Below are positions 12,277 to 15,046 of a stretch of 15,046 nt of DNA, one piece after another. Every line of letters starts with the position of its first letter. Positions within the stretch are counted from its first letter, which is position 1. The notes under the pieces were generated by a model. The model had not been told where the DNA came from. It saw only the letters and a program-made list of their open reading frames with translations, and made no database searches. Source of the stretch: DSUN01 sp035527715 (lineage in GTDB: Bacteria > Planctomycetota > PUPC01 > DSUN01). The translations under genes were made by a program, and so were the position numbers. The stretch spans positions 1 through 15,046 of the forward strand of contig DATKZY010000210.1 of NCBI GenBank assembly GCA_035527715.1. The letters are read 5' to 3'.

Positions 12277-13425
12277 ATGAGCACGGCCGTCCACTTCGGC
12301 GCCGGCAACATCGGCCGCGGCTTCCTCGGCCAGCTCTACTGGCAGAGCGGGTGCGACACGGTGTTCGTGGACGTGGTGGACGCGGTGGTCGCGGCCCTGA
12401 ACGAGCGGGGCAGCTACACGCTTCAGATCGTGGACGAGCATTGCCAGGCGCTGGCCATTGACCGCGTGCGGGCCATCCACGGGCGCGACGTCGAGGCCGT
12501 GGCCGAGGCGATCGCGGCCTGCGACCTGGCGAGCACGGCGGTGGGCGTGCGCGCGCTGCCGCACATTGCCGCGCCGCTGGCCACCGGCCTGGCCCGCCGG
12601 GCCGAGCGCTCGGGCGAGCCCCTCAACGTGGTCGTGTGCGAGAACCTGCTCGATGCGGCGCACGCCCTGCGCGAGGCCGTGCTCGAGGCCACGCCGCCCG
12701 CCGCGCGAGCGTTCGTCGCCGAGCGCGTCGGCTTCGTGAGCACGGTCGTCAGCCGCATGGTGCCCATCGTGCCCGAGAGCGTGCGCGCCCGCGACCCGCT
12801 CTACGTGGCCGTGGAGGCCTACTGCACGCTGCCGGTGGACGCCACAGCGTTCGTGGGCGCCCCGCCGGCCATCGAGGGCTTCCTGCCCGTGCCCAACATC
12901 GCGGCGCACGAGGAGCGCAAGCTCTTCTGCCACAACTGCGGCCACGCGCTGTGCGCCTACGCGGGCCACGCGAAGGGCCTCACCTACATCGCCGAGGCCG
13001 TGACCGAGCCCTCCATCCGCGCGCTCGCCACCGGCGGCCTCGCCGAGACGGCGCAGGCCCTCATCGCCAGGCACGGCTTCGACCCGGCCGAGCACCAGGC
13101 CCACGTGGACGACTTGCTGCGGCGCTTCGCCAACCGCGCGCTCGGCGACACGGTGGCGCGCGTGGGGCGCGACCCCATCCGCAAGCTCGGCCGCCACGAC
13201 CGCCTGGTGGGCGCCGCGCAGCTTTGCCTTGACAACGGGGTGCCCCCGCGGCGTATAATTGAGGGTATCCGAGCCGCCCTAGCCTACGACGAGCCCGGGG
13301 ACCCCGAGGCCCTGCGGCTCCAGGAGATGCGGCGCGGCCGCGGCCTCGACGCGGTGCTGCGCGACGTGTGCGGCCTGCGGCCCGACGAGGAGCTGTGGCG
13401 ACGGATCCGAGAGGTGGCACGATGA
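12277..13425 (+). CDS. mtlD: Mannitol-1-phosphate 5-dehydrogenase
   Basis: A 382-residue MtlD, the NAD-dependent enzyme that interconverts mannitol-1-phosphate and fructose-6-phosphate in the cytosol. The N-terminal dinucleotide-binding motif HFGAGNIGRGFLG (6-18) and CENLLDAAHAL (121-131) are clear. The catalytic region HEERKLFCHNCGHAL has Lys215, Asn220 and His223 at the places of the long-chain mannitol dehydrogenase signature, and RKLGRHDRLVGAAQLC is typical of the C-terminal domain. Length equals that of the E. coli enzyme. No mannitol phosphotransferase genes are in the window, so mannitol-1-phosphate may be made for storage or stress protection instead of taken up; that is inference. 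The ATG at 12277 has no ribosome binding site: the bases before it belong to the palindromic repeat. The stop overlaps the next start (ATGA). Confidence 0.94.
   Translation: MSTAVHFGAGNIGRGFLGQLYWQSGCDTVFVDVVDAVVAALNERGSYTLQIVDEHCQALAIDRVRAIHGRDVEAVAEAIAACDLASTAVGVRALPHIAAPLATGLARRAERSGEPLNVVVCENLLDAAHALREAVLEATPPAARAFVAERVGFVSTVVSRMVPIVPESVRARDPLYVAVEAYCTLPVDATAFVGAPPAIEGFLPVPNIAAHEERKLFCHNCGHALCAYAGHAKGLTYIAEAVTEPSIRALATGGLAETAQALIARHGFDPAEHQAHVDDLLRRFANRALGDTVARVGRDPIRKLGRHDRLVGAAQLCLDNGVPPRRIIEGIRAALAYDEPGDPEALRLQEMRRGRGLDAVLRDVCGLRPDEELWRRIREVAR
13229..13259 (+). promoter_or_regulatory. Possible internal promoter within mtlD
   Basis: TTGACA (13229-13234) and TATAAT (13254-13259), both perfect hexamers, lie inside mtlD with a 19 bp spacer, slightly longer than optimal. 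The -10 box is written with the codons CGT-ATA-ATT and the -35 begins in CTT, which are unusual here, where ATC, CGC and CTC/CTG dominate. A transcript would start near 13266 and give the small exported-protein gene a leader of about 155 nt. Confidence 0.5.
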
Positions 13426-13967
13426 GGCGCATCGCCCTGCTGCTGGCGACGGCGACGACCCTGGCGGGGTGGGCCCGAGCCCAGATGCTCGACACGGCCC
13501 GCGCCGACGAGGAGCTGCGCGAGGCGCGCCGCCAGCGCGTCGTCGTCTCCGCCGACCCCGTGCAGCGGAGCCTCTTCGAGGCGCTGGAGGACGCGCGGGC
13601 CGATCAACTCCGCTACTACGAGCGCGAGCGCGAGGTCGAGATTCTCATCGTGGTCGAGGAATCACTCGTCCACCGCGACCGCCGCTACGTGGCCGAGGGC
13701 AAGCCGGCCGCCCTGGCGCGCAAGCTCGCCGCCGAGCAGGCCCAGGCCGCCGCCGACCGCCGGCTGCGCCGATGGGGCAAGTGGTCCAAGCGCCGCTACC
13801 CCATTCAGGTACGGCAGGCCGAGCTGTGGACCGTGGACGCCGTGTCGGCGGAGCAGTACCGCAACGAGCGCTTCCGCCGCGAGGTCTGCCGCAAGGTGCT
13901 CGGACTTGCCGAGCAGATGGAGCGCGCGGCCGAACGGCGCCGCCGCGGCCCCGCCCCAAGGCGCTGA
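13422..13967 (+). CDS. Small exported protein of unknown function
   Basis: A 181-residue protein not matched to any family by eye. A signal peptide is clear (MRRIALLLATATTLAGWARAQ, cleavage likely near residue 21). The mature part is very rich in Arg, Glu and Ala and should be mainly alpha-helical, with coiled-coil-like stretches (RADQLRYYEREREVEILIVVEE; LARKLAAEQAQAAADRRLRRW) and a basic segment WGKWSKRRYPIQVRQAELW in the middle. The C-terminus is strongly basic (AERRRRGPAPRR). The ATG at 13422 overlaps the mtlD stop as ATGA, with GAGAGGTGG upstream, which suggests translational coupling with mtlD. It may also be expressed alone from the internal promoter at 13229-13259. It converges with the CAP-protein gene, with 13 bp between the coding regions. 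Confidence 0.8.
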   Translation: MRRIALLLATATTLAGWARAQMLDTARADEELREARRQRVVVSADPVQRSLFEALEDARADQLRYYEREREVEILIVVEESLVHRDRRYVAEGKPAALARKLAAEQAQAAADRRLRRWGKWSKRRYPIQVRQAELWTVDAVSAEQYRNERFRREVCRKVLGLAEQMERAAERRRRGPAPRR

Positions 13968-13983
13968 GCCCCGCCACGGCTCA
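13965..13983. terminator. Hairpin joining two convergent stop codons
   Basis: TGAGCC (13965-13970) and GGCTCA (13978-13983) form a perfect 6-bp stem with a 7-base loop. The TGA at each end is the stop codon of one of the two converging genes. No T-tract follows on either strand, so a role as a two-way terminator is only possible. No other terminator is visible between these genes. Confidence 0.35.
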
Positions 13984-14835
13984 CTTCTTCTGGGCGCACA
14001 GGAGGGTGACCCAGAGGGCGCCGGCGGCCTTGCTGTTGAGGGGCGACTGGACGACGCCGACGCCGAAGTGGTCGGGCGATTTGCTGAGCGCGACGTCGGA
14101 CTCGGCGACCTGCTCGGGCTTGTCGGTGAGGAAGTAGGCGGCGATGTGCAGACGCCACCGCTTGTCGCGGCGGTTCAACTCCTTGTCGAGCCACAGGGGG
14201 TCGGCCTTGCCGAGCTTGGCCGCGCGCTCGCTGTGCGCGAGGGCCTGAGCCGCCAGCGTGTCGTCGGGCAGCAGGCGCCGCAGCCCCTTGGCGAGCCGCG
14301 CCTTGTTCACGCCCTCGATGATCTGCTCGCGGATCGCCTCGACGTCGTAGGCCGGCGCCTGCCGCATGAACACCTGGGTGCAGAACAGCCACCCGTCGTC
14401 GCCCCGGAGGAACCCGACGCCGATGTGGGTGAACTGGGGGCTGAGGATGTTCTCCTTGTGCTTGGGGCTGAGCATCAGGTTGCGCTGGGCCGAATCGGCG
14501 GTGGTGGCGCGGGCGAGGTTCTCGCCGACGCCGCGGTTCGGGATGCCGGCCCCGGCCACGCGGTCCTGCACGCTGCCCGTCCGCGGCGACTCGTGGGCGA
14601 AGAAGCGGTGCGTCTTCATGTCCAGGCAGTGGGCGCGCGCCACGGCGGCGAGGCCCTTGTGGTAGGCGAGCGGCGGCGCCTTGTGCTCCGCGCGGTCGCG
14701 GTTCACCAGCTCGGCCATCTGCCGGCCCATGGCCTCGAACGCCTCGCCGGCCTCCTTGGCCGGGGCCTCGCCCGCCCAGAGCCCCCCCGCGAGCACCGCC
14801 CACAGAGCAATCAGTCCGGCCAGTCGCGCCACCAC
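13981..14835 (-). CDS. Secreted CAP-domain protein (SCP/YkwD-like), tandem
   Basis: A 284-residue protein with a signal peptide (hydrophobic residues 5-21). Residues about 38-158 form a CAP/SCP domain as in bacterial YkwD: LVNRDRAEH, AVARAHCLDMKTHRFFAHESP with His81, GVGENLA with Glu105, SPKHKENILSPQFTHIGVG with His126 and His137, and a final strand WLFCTQVFM. These are the usual cavity residues of the fold. Residues about 167-282 look like a second, shortened CAP copy: IIEGVNKARLAKGLRRLLPDD, then HFGVGVVQSP and ALWVTLLCAQ, without the central His and Glu residues. Function of bacterial CAP proteins is largely unknown; cell-wall, lipid or protease-like roles are proposed. The start is GTG at 14835 (a second GTG follows), with GGAGAA just upstream. 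It has its own promoter and converges with the small exported-protein gene. Confidence 0.92.
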   Translation of the reverse strand: MVARLAGLIALWAVLAGGLWAGEAPAKEAGEAFEAMGRQMAELVNRDRAEHKAPPLAYHKGLAAVARAHCLDMKTHRFFAHESPRTGSVQDRVAGAGIPNRGVGENLARATTADSAQRNLMLSPKHKENILSPQFTHIGVGFLRGDDGWLFCTQVFMRQAPAYDVEAIREQIIEGVNKARLAKGLRRLLPDDTLAAQALAHSERAAKLGKADPLWLDKELNRRDKRWRLHIAAYFLTDKPEQVAESDVALSKSPDHFGVGVVQSPLNSKAAGALWVTLLCAQKK

Positions 14836-14862
14836 GCTTCTCCAGGCAATCCTCCTTCGGGT

Positions 14863-14891
14863 ATTATAGAGGCGCCCAACGAGGGAATCAA
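14863..14891 (-). promoter_or_regulatory. Sigma-70-type promoter for the CAP-protein gene
   Basis: On the minus strand, TTGATT (14891-14886) and a perfect TATAAT (14868-14863) are 17 bp apart. Transcription would begin near 14856, giving a leader of about 20 nt. The strong AAGGAGG at 14857-14851 would then lie at the very start of the message, so the GGAGAA nearer the GTG (about 14838-14843) is the more likely binding site, unless transcription begins further upstream. Confidence 0.8.
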
Positions 14892-14895
14892 CCCG

Positions 14896-15040
14896 ACCCG
14901 TCGGCCGGGTGCGTGTAGTCTCCTTCGAGACAGGTGGCCGCGTTCTGAGCCTCCGAAGGAGGCGGAGGAATAAAGCCCACGGCGATGCTTTGGGAGCCGT
15001 GGGATGGTAGGCGCAAGAGGGCCCAGCCCCCGAAGCGGGG
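14896..15040. repeat. Cluster of five short hairpins at the right edge
   Basis: Five inverted repeats follow one another: ACCCG-5-CGGGT (14896-14910), GTCTC-CTTC-GAGAC (14918-14931), GCCTCC-GAA-GGAGGC (14949-14963), CCCACGGC-12-GCCGTGGG (14976-15003) and CCCCG-AAG-CGGGG (15028-15040). No frame through this part looks coding. Several loops are GAA or TTC, as in the cluster at 6-87. This accounts for nearly all of the sequence right of the CAP-protein promoter. Part may end a transcript arriving from beyond the window. Confidence 0.6.
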
Positions 15041-15046
15041 CGGCGG

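Overview
The window is a GC-rich chromosomal segment from a bacterium that looks like an uncultured member of the PVC group, most likely Planctomycetota. The evidence is a secreted protein with a C-terminal PEP-CTERM sorting signal, a HEAT-repeat exported protein, a Tat-exported sugar-isomerase-like protein, an URO-D-family protein beside xylose-isomerase-type TIM barrels, and many short palindromic repeats between genes. The phylum call is inference from gene content. No rRNA, tRNA, transposase, phage gene or CRISPR array was seen. The sequence reads as ordinary metabolic and housekeeping chromosome with unusually repeat-rich gaps.

Layout. 1-330: hairpin repeats, then a consensus-like promoter. 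331-1338 (+): PEP-CTERM protein. 1382-2866 (-): Tat-exported fucose-isomerase-like protein, preceded on the same strand by a glycerophosphodiester phosphodiesterase (2932-3651, -). 3734-5689 (+): exported HEAT-repeat protein, divergent from the phosphodiesterase and with its own promoter. 5705-8293 (-): Tex-family RNA-binding protein, convergent with the HEAT gene. 8294-8674: divergent intergenic region with a large imperfect palindrome between two outward-facing promoters. 8675-13967 (+): six co-directional genes, namely an URO-D-family protein, a cytosolic TIM-barrel isomerase/epimerase, its Tat-exported paralogue, nadD, mtlD, and a small exported protein overlapping mtlD by four bases. 13981-14835 (-): secreted protein with two CAP-like domains, convergent with the previous gene. 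14836-15046: its promoter and a second cluster of hairpins.

How the genes may work together. The right half looks like a sugar or polyol module: TIM-barrel isomerases/epimerases in the cytosol and outside it, and mannitol-1-phosphate 5-dehydrogenase, which feeds fructose-6-phosphate into glycolysis using NAD. nadD makes the NAD precursor and sits directly upstream of mtlD. The fucose-isomerase-like exported protein on the left may act on related substrates. These links rest on gene order and family membership only.

The most unusual points are: (1) the symmetrical palindrome with GTC/GAC triplets centred between the tex and URO-D promoters; (2) the Tex protein, which carries a Pro/Ala/Glu repeat inside its YqgF-like domain and has lost the usual Asp of the first strand; (3) a promoter-like sequence inside mtlD written with codons rare for this genome; (4) two tandem palindromes before mtlD whose arms differ by a compensated base pair; and (5) the cytosolic/Tat-exported paralogue pair.
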